Part shown: in pieces, positions 14,297-22,891 of the stretch
How the letters are laid out: each line of letters opens with the position of its first letter
How positions within the stretch are numbered: the first letter of the stretch is position 1
Assembly: GCF_025999835.1 (NCBI RefSeq)
Contig: NZ_AP025628.1
Location: 1,364,001 to 1,428,000 of the forward strand
Length of the DNA: 64,000 nt
Origin: Caldinitratiruptor microaerophilus
GTDB lineage: Bacteria; Bacillota; Sulfobacillia; Symbiobacteriales; ZC4RG38
Direction: 5' to 3'
The notes under the pieces: model-generated
What the model was told of the DNA's origin: nothing
The model's database searches: none
Seen by the model: only the letters and a program-made list of their open reading frames with translations
Translations under genes and position numbers: made by a program

Positions 14297-14938
14297 TCAA
14301 GACGTCTCCGCCGCCCCCTCTCCCCAGCGCACCTTCGCCTCGACCACCTGGATGTCTCCCAGCGGGCCGATCACCCGGGCGAGGACCGCCTCCGGCGTTG
14401 GCCCTGCGGGAACCGCGTCCTCTCCTCCCGCCTGCGCCCGAGTGTCGGGCTGCGGCCCGGCCGTGCCGTCTCCCGGGCTTGACTCGGCACCCCGAGGGGG
14501 TGGCACGGGCGTGTCAACCACCCGCATGCGGGGGGCGCCGCCGTCGGCGGGCCGCCGCCCTCCGGCAGAGCCGGCGCGGCTCTCGCGCTCGCGCAGGAGC
14601 TCCTCCCGCTCGGCCAGGAGCGCCGCGCGGGCTGCCAGCGCCTCCTCCTGCTGCCTGAGGATCTCGCGGCGCGCCTCCAGCGCCGCCCGCTCAGCCTGCA
14701 GCTGCTGGGCCAGGCCGGCCAGCTCGAGGCGCTGCTCCTGCATCTCTCGCAGGGCCGCCTCCAGCTCCCGCTGGCGCTCGGCCAGAATCCCCTCGCTGCG
14801 GGCGAGCGCCATCGCCCGCTGGGCCAGTTCCTGCTCCTGTCGCCGCGCCCACTCACGAAGCTCCTCGACGAGAAGCCCGAGCCCCTCTATGTGCCGCACC
14901 AGTTCCGAGCGCAGGATGGTGCGCGGCAGCATCGGCAT
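14297..14938 (-). CDS. Coiled-coil hypothetical protein
   Basis: About 213 residues. Residues 5-130 form a long coiled coil rich in Glu/Arg/Gln/Ala (LLVEELREWARRQEQELAQR, LAGLAQQLQAERAALEARRE). A disordered Pro/Gly linker follows, then a short C-terminal domain (PEAVLARVIGPLGDIQVVEA). ATG 14932 is an equally good start, with GGAAGAGGGG at better spacing. No membrane segment. The family is unknown; it may be a structural or spore-associated protein. Confidence 0.55.
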   Translation of the reverse strand: MPMLPRTILRSELVRHIEGLGLLVEELREWARRQEQELAQRAMALARSEGILAERQRELEAALREMQEQRLELAGLAQQLQAERAALEARREILRQQEEALAARAALLAEREELLRERESRAGSAGGRRPADGGAPRMRVVDTPVPPPRGAESSPGDGTAGPQPDTRAQAGGEDAVPAGPTPEAVLARVIGPLGDIQVVEAKVRWGEGAAETS

Positions 14939-15069
14939 CCCCTCTTCCGCGCCTCGTCGCCGTGGGGTGACCTCGCCCCATAGTATGTGGCCGCGCGCGA
15001 GCACGGCACGGCCCATGCCGGCAGGCCGCCCGGATGCACGGAACTACAAGAATAAGGAGGCGACCTGCC

Positions 15070-15336
15070 GTGGCGGATGCCCGCTTCCAGCCCGGGAGGC
15101 CGGAATCCCGCTGGGTGGCACTGCTGGTGAGGGCCGGGGTCTTCCTCGGACTCTGGTTCGTGCTCGGCAACCTCTTCGTCCAGATCGGCGCGCTGGTGGT
15201 GATCGCCTCGGGGGAGCCCACCGGGACCATGAGCACGAGCGCCGCGTTCCGGACGTGGAACTGGGCGTCGTGGGCCCTGGGCGCCCTCCTGAGCGCCTGG
15301 AGCTATCGCCGGCTCATCCGGACAGCGGGCGACTGA
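15070..15336 (+). CDS. Two-helix membrane protein
   Basis: 88 residues from GTG 15070 behind AAGGAGG. Two transmembrane helices (about 18-42 and 62-80: LVRAGVFLGLWFVLGNLFVQ; WASWALGALLSAWSYRRL). Convergent and overlapping by 23 bases with the end of aroB. No family recognised. Confidence 0.55.
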   Translation: MADARFQPGRPESRWVALLVRAGVFLGLWFVLGNLFVQIGALVVIASGEPTGTMSTSAAFRTWNWASWALGALLSAWSYRRLIRTAGD

Positions 15337-16456
15337 GGTCCGCCAGCACCGCCTCCACGTCCTCGTCCCGAACGTGCTCCGTCACCTGCACCTGGCCCAC
15401 GCGGACCGGCAGCACCCAGCGCAGCCGGCCGGCGCGGGCCTTCTTGTCGTAACGCATGGCCTCCCGCACGGCCGCGAGGTCGGTGCCCGGCGGCAGGCGC
15501 ACGGGCAGGGTGAGCCGGCGCAGCAGGTCCTCGAGCCGGCCCGGCAGGTCGTCCTGGGCGAGCACCCCGGCGCGGCGGCTGAGCCAGGCGGCCGCGATCA
15601 GGCCGATGCTGACGCACTCTCCGTGCAGGAGTCCCTCGCGGGGTGTGGCGCCGGGTTCGCCCTTCTCCACCCGCCCGAGCACCGCCTCCACCCCGTGACC
15701 GACCGTGTGGCCGAGGTTGAGGATGGCGCGCAGGCCGCCCTCGCGCTCGTCGGCGCTCACCACGGCACCCTTGATGCGGCAGTTCCGTTCGACCAGGTCC
15801 TCGAGCAGGGCCGGGTCGCGAGCCAGCACGGCGGACGTCTCGTCCTCGAGCAGGGCGAACAGACCCCGGTCACGCAGGAGGGCGTGCTTGACCACCTCGG
15901 CGAGCCCGGCCACGTACTCCCGCGCCGGCAGGGTGGCGAGGGTGGTCACGTCGGCGACGACCGCCCGGGGCTGGTGGAAGGCGCCCACCAGGTTCTTGCC
16001 GCGGGGCAGGTTGACGGCGACCTTCCCCCCGATCGACGCGTCGACCTGGGCCAGCAGGGTCGTGGGCACCTGGACGAAGTCCACCCCGCGCAGGAACGTC
16101 GCGGCCACGAAACCGGCGAGGTCGCCGACTGCGCCGCCGCCCAGCGCCACGACGCACCCGTCCCGGTCGAGACCCGTGTCGAGGCAGGCCTCGTAGAGCC
16201 TCGCCGCCTCCGACAGGGTCTTGGCCGGCTCGCCGGCCGGCACGGTCGCAGAACCGGCCTCGATGCCCGCGGCGCGCAGCGCTGCCAGGGCCCTGTCGAG
16301 GTAGTGCGGTCCGGCGCCCTCGTCCGTGACGACGAGGGCCCGGGTGGCGCGGGGCAGGGTCTCCCGCACGATGTGCCCCAGGTCGGCCAGGATGCCGCTG
16401 CCGATGTGGATCCGGTACGAGCGCTCGCCCAGTTCGACGCGAACGGTACGGGCCAA
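15314..16456 (-). CDS. aroB: 3-dehydroquinate synthase
   Basis: 380 residues, normal for AroB. It converts DAHP to 3-dehydroquinate, the second shikimate-pathway step, using NAD+ and a divalent metal. Visible landmarks are VALGGGAVGDLAGFVAATFL (nucleotide loop), VDFVQVPTTLLAQVDASIGG, GKNLVGAFHQP, and metal ligands in AEVVKHALL, NLGHTVGHGVE and LLHGECVSIG. TTG start at 16456 with GAGGTGAC upstream. It follows aroK by 56 bases in the same direction, in an operon with aroC, a prepilin peptidase and aroE. Confidence 0.95.
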   Translation of the reverse strand: MARTVRVELGERSYRIHIGSGILADLGHIVRETLPRATRALVVTDEGAGPHYLDRALAALRAAGIEAGSATVPAGEPAKTLSEAARLYEACLDTGLDRDGCVVALGGGAVGDLAGFVAATFLRGVDFVQVPTTLLAQVDASIGGKVAVNLPRGKNLVGAFHQPRAVVADVTTLATLPAREYVAGLAEVVKHALLRDRGLFALLEDETSAVLARDPALLEDLVERNCRIKGAVVSADEREGGLRAILNLGHTVGHGVEAVLGRVEKGEPGATPREGLLHGECVSIGLIAAAWLSRRAGVLAQDDLPGRLEDLLRRLTLPVRLPPGTDLAAVREAMRYDKKARAGRLRWVLPVRVGQVQVTEHVRDEDVEAVLADLSRPLSG

Positions 16457-16512
16457 CCCCAGTCACCTCGCAGGCCGCAGGGCCGGCGCCCCCGCGGCTT
16501 CGTGTGCGGATC

Positions 16513-17082
16513 TCAGGAGCCACCTCGCCGCCTCCAGGCCGCCACCACCCTCTCCGCCACGGCGGCGGGGGGGCCGCGGCGCCCGCTCACCACGGCGTGG
16601 GCGACCTCCCGGTACAGGGGCTCGCGCTCGGCAAGCAGGGCCCGGAGGCGCCCCAGCGGGTCGGGCACGGAGAGCAGGGGGCGGGAGGCGAGCCCCCGCC
16701 CCCGCGAGAGGCGGCGGTGAAGCTCCTCGGGCGGCACCTCCAGGTAGACGGTGAACCCGGTCGAGCGGAGCAAGGCCCGGTTCTCGGGCAGGAGCACGAT
16801 CCCGCCGCCGGTGGCCACCACCCGGCCGCCCTCCCGGGCGACCCGGGCCAGGGCCTCGTGCTCCCGGCGGCGGAACCCCGCCTCGCCCTCGGCGGCGAAG
16901 ATCTCCGGGATGGTGCGTCCGGCGTCCCTCTGCACGAGGTCGTCGGTATCGAGCCACGGCCACCCGAGCCGGGCCGCCACGATCCGGGCCACCGTGGTCT
17001 TGCCGCTGCCCATGAGCCCGACCAGGTACAGGTTGCCCGGGGGCCGGTCCTCAGCGGGTCCGGAGGTAGGCCAGGTACCCAT
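16513..17082 (-). CDS. aroK: Shikimate kinase
   Basis: 189 residues. It phosphorylates shikimate at O3 with ATP. Walker [10 protein letters not shown] (22-30), the DTDD motif ([19 protein letters not shown]), FRRREHEAL and [10 protein letters not shown] substrate loops are all present, as is the lid RPLL. It overlaps the end of aroC by 32 bases, so translation is coupled. The first 15 residues are a nonstandard tail. No missing residue seen. Confidence 0.93.
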   Translation of the reverse strand: MGTWPTSGPAEDRPPGNLYLVGLMGSGKTTVARIVAARLGWPWLDTDDLVQRDAGRTIPEIFAAEGEAGFRRREHEALARVAREGGRVVATGGGIVLLPENRALLRSTGFTVYLEVPPEELHRRLSRGRGLASRPLLSVPDPLGRLRALLAEREPLYREVAHAVVSGRRGPPAAVAERVVAAWRRRGGS

Positions 17083-18244
17083 CGTAGGCGCGCCGCACCT
17101 CTTCCAGGCTGTCGCCCCCGAACTTCTCCAGGAAGAACCTTGCCAGCTCGAAGGCGGTCACGCACTCGCAGATGACCGCCCCGGCGGGGACGGCGCACAC
17201 GTCCGAGCGCTCCACGCTCGCCTCGGCCGGCTGGTGGGTGCCCATCTCGACGGTCGGCAAGGGGCGGTACAGGGTGGCAATCGGCTTCTGAGCCACCCGG
17301 ATCACCAGCGGCATGCCGGTCGACATGCCGCCCTCCGTGCCGCCGGCCCGGTTCGACGTGCGGAAGTACCCGCGCTCGGGCGACCAGGCGATCGGGTCGT
17401 GAACCGCCGACCCCCGGCGGCGGGCCGCCTCGAAGCCGAGCCCGATCTCCACGCCCTTCATCGCCTGGATCGACATGAGGGCGCCGGCCAGGGCGCCGTC
17501 GAGCCTGCGGTCCCAGTGCACGTGGCTGCCGAGCCCGGGCGGCAGCCCGGTGGCGATGACCTCGATGATGCCGCCCAGGGAGTCGCCCTCGGCCCGGGCG
17601 GCGTCGATCTCCGCCACCATGCGCGCCGAGGCGGCCGGGTCGGCGCAGCGCACCGGCGACGCCTCCGCCCGGTCCGCCAGCTCCTGCGGGCTGAGCGCGC
17701 CGAGGACGGCCGGGTCGGCCTCGACGGGCCCGATGGCCACGACGTGCCCCACGACCTCGATGCCGAACTGGCGCAGGAGCTGCCGTGCCAGGGACCCGGC
17801 GGCCACCCGCGCGGCCGTCTCGCGCGCCGAGGCCCGCTCGAGCACGTTGCGGGCGTCGTCATGGGCGTACTTCAGGCTCCCGACGAGGTCGGCGTGCCCC
17901 GGCCGGGGCCGCGTCACGCGCCGCGACTGCGCCCGACGGGTCTCCAGCTCTGCAGGATCGTCAGGCGGCAGGGGGGACATGATGTCCTGCCAGTTCGCCC
18001 AGTCCCGGTTCTCGACGAGAAGCGCCACCGGGCTACCCAGCGTGCGCCCGTGGCGGATTCCACCCAGCACCCGGACCCGGTCGCGCTCGATCTTCTGCCG
18101 GCCGCCGCGGCCGTATCCCCCCTGGCGCCGCTCCAGATCCCGGTTGATGGCCTCCAGGTCCACGGGAATGCCCGCCGGCAGCCCTTCCACGATGGTCACC
18201 AGCCCGGGCCCGTGCGACTCCCCGGCAGTCAGGTACCGCAGCAC
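17051..18244 (-). CDS. aroC: Chorismate synthase
   Basis: 397 residues. It makes chorismate from EPSP with reduced FMN. GTG 18244 is chosen because GAGGAGG lies nine bases upstream and the product then begins at the family start [14 protein letters not shown]. Other signatures: [47 protein letters not shown] and [13 protein letters not shown]. First of the aroC-aroK-aroB run; the prepilin peptidase gene ends 17 bases upstream. Confidence 0.95.
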   Translation of the reverse strand: MLRYLTAGESHGPGLVTIVEGLPAGIPVDLEAINRDLERRQGGYGRGGRQKIERDRVRVLGGIRHGRTLGSPVALLVENRDWANWQDIMSPLPPDDPAELETRRAQSRRVTRPRPGHADLVGSLKYAHDDARNVLERASARETAARVAAGSLARQLLRQFGIEVVGHVVAIGPVEADPAVLGALSPQELADRAEASPVRCADPAASARMVAEIDAARAEGDSLGGIIEVIATGLPPGLGSHVHWDRRLDGALAGALMSIQAMKGVEIGLGFEAARRRGSAVHDPIAWSPERGYFRTSNRAGGTEGGMSTGMPLVIRVAQKPIATLYRPLPTVEMGTHQPAEASVERSDVCAVPAGAVICECVTAFELARFFLEKFGGDSLEEVRRAYDGYLAYLRTR

Positions 18245-18260
18245 GCGCGAATGCCTCCTC

Positions 18261-18896
18261 TCACGGGCCCGCCACGCCCACCGACAACCACGCGATCCCC
18301 GGCGTCCCCAGGGCGGCCACGATCGCCCCGGCGGCCAGGAAGGGGCCGAAGGCGATCTGGTCCTTGCGCCCCACCCGCCGCAGGGCCAGGAGCGCCAGGC
18401 TGACCAGTCCCCCGGCGACGAAGGCCGCCAGGAGGGCCGCCAGGGCCGCCGGCCACCCGAGGTAGAGGCCCACCACCCCGGCCATCTTGACGTCACCCAT
18501 CCCCATGCCGCCCCGGAAGAGCATGCCGAGCAAGAAAAGGACCCCGAAGCCGAAGGCCCCTCCGGCCAGAGCCTGCAGCCAGCCGGCCGGATCGGCGACC
18601 TGCAGCACGAGCCACAGCGCCGCGGCAGCGAGCAGGAGCTCGTTCGGGATGATCCGGTCGTGCAGGTCGACGAGGCTGGCCGTGATCACCACCGCGCTCA
18701 GCACGGCCAGCCGGAGGAACTCCGGCCCGAGCCCGGCCGGCCCCCGGCCGAAGCCGTACCCCAGCGCCGCCCCCAGCACCGTGCACAGCGCCCACTCCCA
18801 GGCCCCCCGGGGCCGGGTGGTCCAGCGGGGCGAAACCCACGCGCCCAGCCACGCCAGGACGCCGCCGATCGCCGCGCCCGCCAGCGAAGCCCCCAT
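18261..18896 (-). CDS. Prepilin peptidase, A24 type, lacking the N-terminal methylase domain
   Basis: 211 residues, about seven transmembrane helices. Both catalytic aspartates of type IV prepilin peptidases are visible: [14 protein letters not shown] and [11 protein letters not shown] (GxGDxK motif). The family's cytoplasmic zinc/methyltransferase domain is absent, so this is the short peptidase-only form, closer to ComC-like or TadV-like enzymes. It cleaves leader peptides of type IV pilins, but no pilin gene is in the window. Its place inside the aro operon is seen in related lineages. Confidence 0.85.
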   Translation of the reverse strand: MGASLAGAAIGGVLAWLGAWVSPRWTTRPRGAWEWALCTVLGAALGYGFGRGPAGLGPEFLRLAVLSAVVITASLVDLHDRIIPNELLLAAAALWLVLQVADPAGWLQALAGGAFGFGVLFLLGMLFRGGMGMGDVKMAGVVGLYLGWPAALAALLAAFVAGGLVSLALLALRRVGRKDQIAFGPFLAAGAIVAALGTPGIAWLSVGVAGP

Positions 18897-18915
18897 CCGC
18901 CCGCCGCCCTCCCGC

Positions 18916-19815
18916 TCAGTCCTCTCCCCTGAGGGCCGCCTCCGCAGCGGCCCACATGACCTGTACCGGCCCGGGCCGGCCGAACCAGAGCTCCCAGGCG
19001 AGCGCCCCCTGGTGGACCAGCATCCCCAGGCCGCCGACCGTGACCAGCGCCCGGGCACGCGCTTCCCGCAGGAGGCGCGTCTCCGCGGGCCGGTAAACCG
19101 TATCGTAGACGACCGTCCCCGGGCGCAGGCCCCCGAGGCCGTCCGGGAGCGGAGACTCCTCGGTGGCCGGGGCCATGCCCACAGGGGTGCAGTTGACGAC
19201 CAGGTGCGCGTCGGCGAGACACAGCTCCGCCTCCCGGCTCGGCAGGGGGACGGCCGTCGCCTCCACCTCCGTGCCTGCCGCCGAGGCCGCCCGGCGGGCG
19301 AGCCCGGCCACCGCCTCCGCCCGCTCCGGGGTACGGCCGGCGACCACCAGGGTTTGGACGCCCGCCGCGGCCAGGGCCGCGGCGATCGCCCGCGCCGCCC
19401 CGCCGGCACCCAGGATCACGGCGTTCTGGCCCGCCGGGTCGATCCCCTCGGCGTAGAGATGGCGGAGAAAGCCCTGTCCGTCGGTGTTGTGCCCTACGAG
19501 GCGTCCGTGACGGCAGACAATGGTATTCACGGCCCCGATCAGGCGCGCCTCCGGGGTCACCTCGTCCAGGTAGTCGAGCACGGCTTCCTTGTGGGGTATC
19601 GTGACGTTGGCGCCGCCGAAGCCCAGCGACGCGAGCCCCCGGACGGCCTCCCCCAGCGCCTCCGGCGGAACGGCGAGCGCCACGTAGATCGCCTGGAGCC
19701 CTTGTTCCCGAAAAGCCGCGTTGTGCATCGCAGGGGAGAGCGAGTGGCCCACGGGCCAGCCAAGCAAGGCGTACGGGCGCGGCTGCCTCCCCCAGACATC
19801 ACGAGGCACCGACAT
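18916..19815 (-). CDS. aroE: Shikimate dehydrogenase
   Basis: 299 residues. It reduces 3-dehydroshikimate with NADPH. YALLGWPVGHSLSPAMHNAA (substrate loop with SLSPAMHN), NVTIPHKEAV (catalytic Lys), GAVNTIV, GHNTDGQGF (catalytic Asp), and the Rossmann stretch ILGAGGAARAIAAAL are complete. ATG 19815 follows GGAAGGGG. It is 19 bases upstream of the prepilin peptidase gene. Confidence 0.94.
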   Translation of the reverse strand: MSVPRDVWGRQPRPYALLGWPVGHSLSPAMHNAAFREQGLQAIYVALAVPPEALGEAVRGLASLGFGGANVTIPHKEAVLDYLDEVTPEARLIGAVNTIVCRHGRLVGHNTDGQGFLRHLYAEGIDPAGQNAVILGAGGAARAIAAALAAAGVQTLVVAGRTPERAEAVAGLARRAASAAGTEVEATAVPLPSREAELCLADAHLVVNCTPVGMAPATEESPLPDGLGGLRPGTVVYDTVYRPAETRLLREARARALVTVGGLGMLVHQGALAWELWFGRPGPVQVMWAAAEAALRGED

Positions 19816-19894
19816 TCCCAACCCCTTCCCATGCGACCCGGGAGCGTCCGTTCCCGGCCATCTTGTCGCCTGATCCGCGATCTCACTTCTAACT

Positions 19895-20434
19895 TCATGG
19901 GTGCGACCGCGGATTCCTGCCGGACCGCCGGTCGGGAGCGGGGACCGCCCCCGGGCGGGCGAGGCGACCCAGCACCAGCTTCTCGAGCAGACGCATGAAG
20001 CGAGTCCCGATGAACTCGCGCGGCGACACCGGCGACACCAGGATGGTGTAGAGCCCCAACCGGTTACCCCCCAGCACGTCCGTGAAGAGCTGGTCCCCCA
20101 CCACCGCCGTCTCCCCCGGGCCGGTGCCCAGGCGGGCCATCGCCTCCCGGAACCCGTGGCGGCGGGGCTTGCCCGCACCGCCCACGTAAGCGACCCCGGC
20201 CTGGCGGGCGAAGGCCTCGACCCGCCGGCTGCCGCCGTTGGACACGATGCAGACGCGCAGGCCAGCCCCCTCGGCCCGCCGGAGCCACTCGAGCGCGGCC
20301 GGGGTCGGCGCCGGGTGGCGCCAGGGGACCAGGGTGTTGTCGAGATCGACGATGAGGCCCCGGATGCCCCGGCGCCGCAGCGCACCGAAGTCCACGGCGA
20401 AGATCGACGACTGAACCTCGGCAGGGACCAACAC
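19895..20434 (-). CDS. YqeG-family HAD phosphatase
   Basis: 179 residues. HAD motifs are in order: LIVDLDNTLVPW (nucleophile DxD), CIVSNGG (motif II), GKPRRHGF (Lys) and VVGDQLFTDVLGGNRLG (motif III). The family (mitochondrial PGP phosphatase-related; YqeG in Bacillus) often sits beside aro genes and yqeH. GTG 20434 gives the usual N-terminus (VLVPAEVQSSIFAVD). No start has a perfect ribosome site; GGGGAGG is 18 bases away. Confidence 0.85.
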   Translation of the reverse strand: MLVPAEVQSSIFAVDFGALRRRGIRGLIVDLDNTLVPWRHPAPTPAALEWLRRAEGAGLRVCIVSNGGSRRVEAFARQAGVAYVGGAGKPRRHGFREAMARLGTGPGETAVVGDQLFTDVLGGNRLGLYTILVSPVSPREFIGTRFMRLLEKLVLGRLARPGAVPAPDRRSGRNPRSHP

Positions 20435-20578
20435 CCGCAGGATTCGCGTGCACCTCCCCACCCGGGAATGAGCGTAGCACACCCGCCGGGACCTGTCACT
20501 GGCGCGGGCGGCCGGCGCCCGGGGCGGGCCGTTTCCCCCGGGGTCGTCATACGGTGGGGTGGAGGTGATGGCTGCCTC

Positions 20579-21220
20579 ATGTTCATCCACAAGAAGGAAC
20601 TCCTCCGCCCCGTCCGGGTCGTCACGCCCGATCCGCGCTGGGGAGAGATCATCCTGGATCAGTACGCCGGCGCGGACTCCGAGGCGACCGCACTCAACAC
20701 GTACCTCACCCAGCGGTACAACACGAACATACCGGCGATCCGCGACCTCCTGACGGACATCGGCACGGAGGAGATCTCGCACTGGGAGATGGTGGCCGAG
20801 CTCGTGCGCCAGCACGGCTGCACGGTCAAGATGCGGGACTCCCGCGGGTCGCCGTGGACCTCCAGCTACGCGGACGTCACCGGCAACATCATCACCGACC
20901 TGTACAGCGACATCGCGGCCGAACTGCGGGCCCGCGACCTTTACCTGCGCCTGGCGAACATGGTCGAGGACCCCGGGAGCCGCGACACCCTGCTGTTCCT
21001 CGGCGCCCGGGAGGAGGCCCACGCCGCCGCGTTCGCACGGGCCCTCGAGGCCATCAAGGGTACCCTCGAGCTCCCGGTCGAGTGGTTCCGCCACCCCTAC
21101 CTGAACATGTCGCCCGGCACCTACGAAGCGATGCGCGCCCGGTCGGCTCCGCCCCCTCCGCCGCTCACCTATCCGCCGTCCTACCCGTACCCGACGGCCT
21201 TCGAGTACCCGCCGCGGTGA
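20579..21220 (+). CDS. Manganese-catalase-family spore protein (CotJC-like)
   Basis: 213 residues. A ferritin-like four-helix bundle with Mn-catalase ligands: DQYAGADSEATALNTYLTQR, TDIGTEEISHWEMVAELV (ExxH) and GAREEAHAAAFARAL (ExxH). The C-terminus is Pro/Tyr-rich, as in CotJC. CotJC-type proteins are spore coat components. ATG 20579 has GGAGGTGATG upstream. Diverges from the yqeG-aro operon. A strong hairpin terminates it. Confidence 0.85.
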   Translation: MFIHKKELLRPVRVVTPDPRWGEIILDQYAGADSEATALNTYLTQRYNTNIPAIRDLLTDIGTEEISHWEMVAELVRQHGCTVKMRDSRGSPWTSSYADVTGNIITDLYSDIAAELRARDLYLRLANMVEDPGSRDTLLFLGAREEAHAAAFARALEAIKGTLELPVEWFRHPYLNMSPGTYEAMRARSAPPPPPLTYPPSYPYPTAFEYPPR

Positions 21221-21232
21221 GCCCCGGGGCCC

Positions 21233-21272
21233 GCGCGCAGGACGCCCGGCGCCGGCCGGGCGTCCTGCGCGC
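21233..21272. terminator. Bidirectional hairpin terminator
   Basis: An 18-base perfect stem: 21233-21250 pairs with 21255-21272 (GCGCGCAGGACGCC against GGCGTCCTGCGCGC) with a four-base loop. It separates the convergent CotJC-like gene and the small gene ending at 21278. There is no long T-run, as is usual in GC-rich hosts. Confidence 0.7.
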
Positions 21273-21277
21273 TCGGG

Positions 21278-21520
21278 TCAGTCCGAGCCGTCGGCCACGT
21301 AGAGCGCGTAGAAGGCGAACTCGGGCTGGGGCGGGGCCAGAGCGGGGCTCGGGCCGCTGCGGGCCGCCCACTCGAGCCACTTCGCCGCGTACGGGTGGAG
21401 GGCGTGGGGGCTCCACCGCTCCTGCCACCCGTCCGCCCCCAGCAGGAACACACCGGGCTCGCCGGAAGGCCGGCCGTACTGCCACGGCACGGGGTCCGGA
21501 AGCGCCTCGGAAGTCCGCAT
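21278..21520 (-). CDS. Small hypothetical protein
   Basis: 80 residues: WQYGRPSGEPGVFLLGADGW, a YAAKWLEWAA helix and EFAFYALYVADGSD. Soluble, acidic at the end. It follows the 103-residue gene by 12 bases in the same direction. The neighbourhood (CotJC-like gene, sigK) suggests a spore role; no family recognised. Confidence 0.5.
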   Translation of the reverse strand: MRTSEALPDPVPWQYGRPSGEPGVFLLGADGWQERWSPHALHPYAAKWLEWAARSGPSPALAPPQPEFAFYALYVADGSD

Positions 21521-21532
21521 CTTCGCACCCCC

Positions 21533-21844
21533 TCAGCCCTCACGGTGGTAGTAGGGGGCTCCGGCCACGGGTCCCGGCACGAACCACGGAAGCCCTGTGT
21601 AGAGCGGGTTGGGCTGTGCCGGGCGCACCATCCCGGCGGCCACCCATTCCTCAACGGTGCGGACCGCCTCGTCCGACGGCACCCCGGTGCCAACCAGGTA
21701 GCCCAGGAGCGCGGCCTGCAGGGCGAGGTCGGCCTCCCGGACCCCGTCCCAGCCGGCCAGCAGCCGGTGGGCGAGCGGCTCGACCGCCGCCAGCGCCTTC
21801 TCCAGCACCTTCGCGTCCCCCTTCCGGGCGAGATCCGGTCCCAT
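21533..21844 (-). CDS. Small helical hypothetical protein
   Basis: 103 residues. A helical first half (AKVLEKALAAVEPLAHRLLA, DLALQAALLGYLVGTGVPSD) and a Pro/Tyr-rich end (NPLYTGLPWFVPGP), a composition often seen in spore coat proteins of this lineage. Paired with the 80-residue gene downstream. Unassigned. Confidence 0.5.
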   Translation of the reverse strand: MGPDLARKGDAKVLEKALAAVEPLAHRLLAGWDGVREADLALQAALLGYLVGTGVPSDEAVRTVEEWVAAGMVRPAQPNPLYTGLPWFVPGPVAGAPYYHREG

Positions 21845-21966
21845 CCTATGCTGGAAAGGGCGTCGCCGGCCGTGGGGCGGACGGAGCCGCTGTCGGATTC
21901 GGCCGCGAGGCCGCCGGCCACATAAGCTGTAGCGGTACCGTGCCCGACCGAAAGGTGGGAGACCCG

Positions 21967-22251
21967 ATGCCGATCGCCGTGCCCGCCTTCTTCTCTGCCC
22001 TCCCCGTGTGGACGCGCGGACCCGCGCTGGCCCCCTGGCCGGCCGGACTCCGCCCGCTGCCGGGCCTCACCGCGACGATACCGGCCGGCCTCGGCCCGTG
22101 GCAGGATCAATCCGAGCCCGCGGGCCTGGCCGTCCCGGAGCCCGTGCGCGCTGCGCTGCAGCGCTTCCTCCTGGCGCCGTGGAAGCCAGCCGTCGACGTC
22201 TCGGCCCTGGCGGAGGCGCAGCGCAGCATGATCGCACCGGATCACCCTTAG
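21967..22251 (+). CDS. Small hypothetical protein convergent with sigK
   Basis: 94 residues from ATG 21967 behind AAGGTGGGAG. Proline/Trp-rich, no membrane segment, with a C-terminal helix (VRAALQRFLLAPW, VSALAEAQRSM). It overlaps the sigK stop by four bases on the opposite strand. Unassigned; perhaps a small coat protein. Confidence 0.45.
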   Translation: MPIAVPAFFSALPVWTRGPALAPWPAGLRPLPGLTATIPAGLGPWQDQSEPAGLAVPEPVRAALQRFLLAPWKPAVDVSALAEAQRSMIAPDHP

Positions 22252-22649
22252 CGCCCTGACGCTTCGGAGTCGGCACCCCTCGGCCCTTCCTCCAGCAGCG
22301 CCTTGCACAGCTTGGTGACGGCCTTCTTCTCGATCCGGCTCACGTAGCTGCGGGAGATCCCCAACATCCGGGCGATCTCCCGCTGGGTCTTGCGGGGGCC
22401 CCCGTGGATGCCGTACCGCAGCTCCAGCACCTGGCGCTCCTTCGGCCCCAGGCGCGCGAGCATCTCCCGCAGGCGCCCCTCCTCCAGGCGCCGGCCGACC
22501 AGTTCGGGAACGACGTCCGGGTCGCTCCCCAGCACGTCGATCAGCTGGATCTCGTTGCCCTCCCTGTCCACGCCGATCGGGTCGTAGAGCGACACCTCGC
22601 CGCGCAGGCGCTTGAGGGACCTCAAGTACATGAGGATCTCATTTCCCAT
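22248..22649 (-). pseudogene. sigK: C-terminal half of sigma-K (spoIIIC-like), N-terminal half missing
   Basis: About 132 residues of a sporulation sigma factor. After a start-like ATGGGA it runs NEILMYLRSLKRLRGEVSLY, DPIGVDREGNEIQLIDVL, then the region 4 helix-turn-helix TQREIARMLGISRSYVSRIE. It agrees with SigK ([22 protein letters not shown] type) rather than SigE. Regions 1.2, 2.1-2.3 and most of 2.4 are absent, so this piece alone cannot work. The break falls at the NE codons, over AATGA at 22639-22643, the crossover position known for the Bacillus skin element. It may be rejoined in the mother cell rather than dead. Confidence 0.85.
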
Positions 22650-22702
22650 GACTGCGCGGCGCGGCAGCATCTGCCAGCTTCGTCGTACCCGCAAACAGTC
22701 AA

Positions 22703-22741
22703 CGGGTGCCTCGCCGACTCCCCTTCGGCGTAGGCACCCGC
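22703..22741. repeat. Hairpin just outside the sigK break
   Basis: CGGGTGCCT/AGGCACCCG with an inner CGCCG/CGGCG stem, about 55 bases beyond the AATGA junction. It could be part of a recombinase attachment site or an element-end structure. Confidence 0.35.
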
Positions 22742-22821
22742 TGCGTTAGGTCCACCAGCCCCACACCACGACCCGAGTCCGGGCTGGCGGCGATCCGCTC
22801 AGTCGCGCCGTACTGGCAAAA

Positions 22822-22846
22822 CGCCCGCGCACTGGGCGGCTTTTTT
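22822..22846 (+). terminator. Terminator/attenuator before the 22,892 gene
   Basis: CGCCC/GGGCG stem (22822-22838) with GC and TTTTTT after it: a rightward intrinsic terminator 46 bases before the next ATG. It either ends a transcript entering from the left or attenuates the gene. Confidence 0.6.
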
Positions 22847-22891
22847 GTATTCTCGCACGCCCAGCCCGGCCGGTCAAGAGGAGGCAGTATC

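Noticed and set aside
13747-14658. A single 303-codon gene across the phage end
   Set aside because: After about 13,948 it is the wrong frame of the Cys-rich gene and its terminator, and then antisense of the coiled-coil gene.
15374-16720. A 448-codon open frame antisense to aroB and aroK
   Set aside because: Composition is the reverse shadow of conserved genes in GC-rich DNA; no ribosome site, no family likeness.
22706-22891. Upstream extension of the 22,892 gene to 22,706
   Set aside because: It would read through the sigK-side hairpin and the T6 terminator; the ATG at 22,892 has a strong GAGGAGG site.
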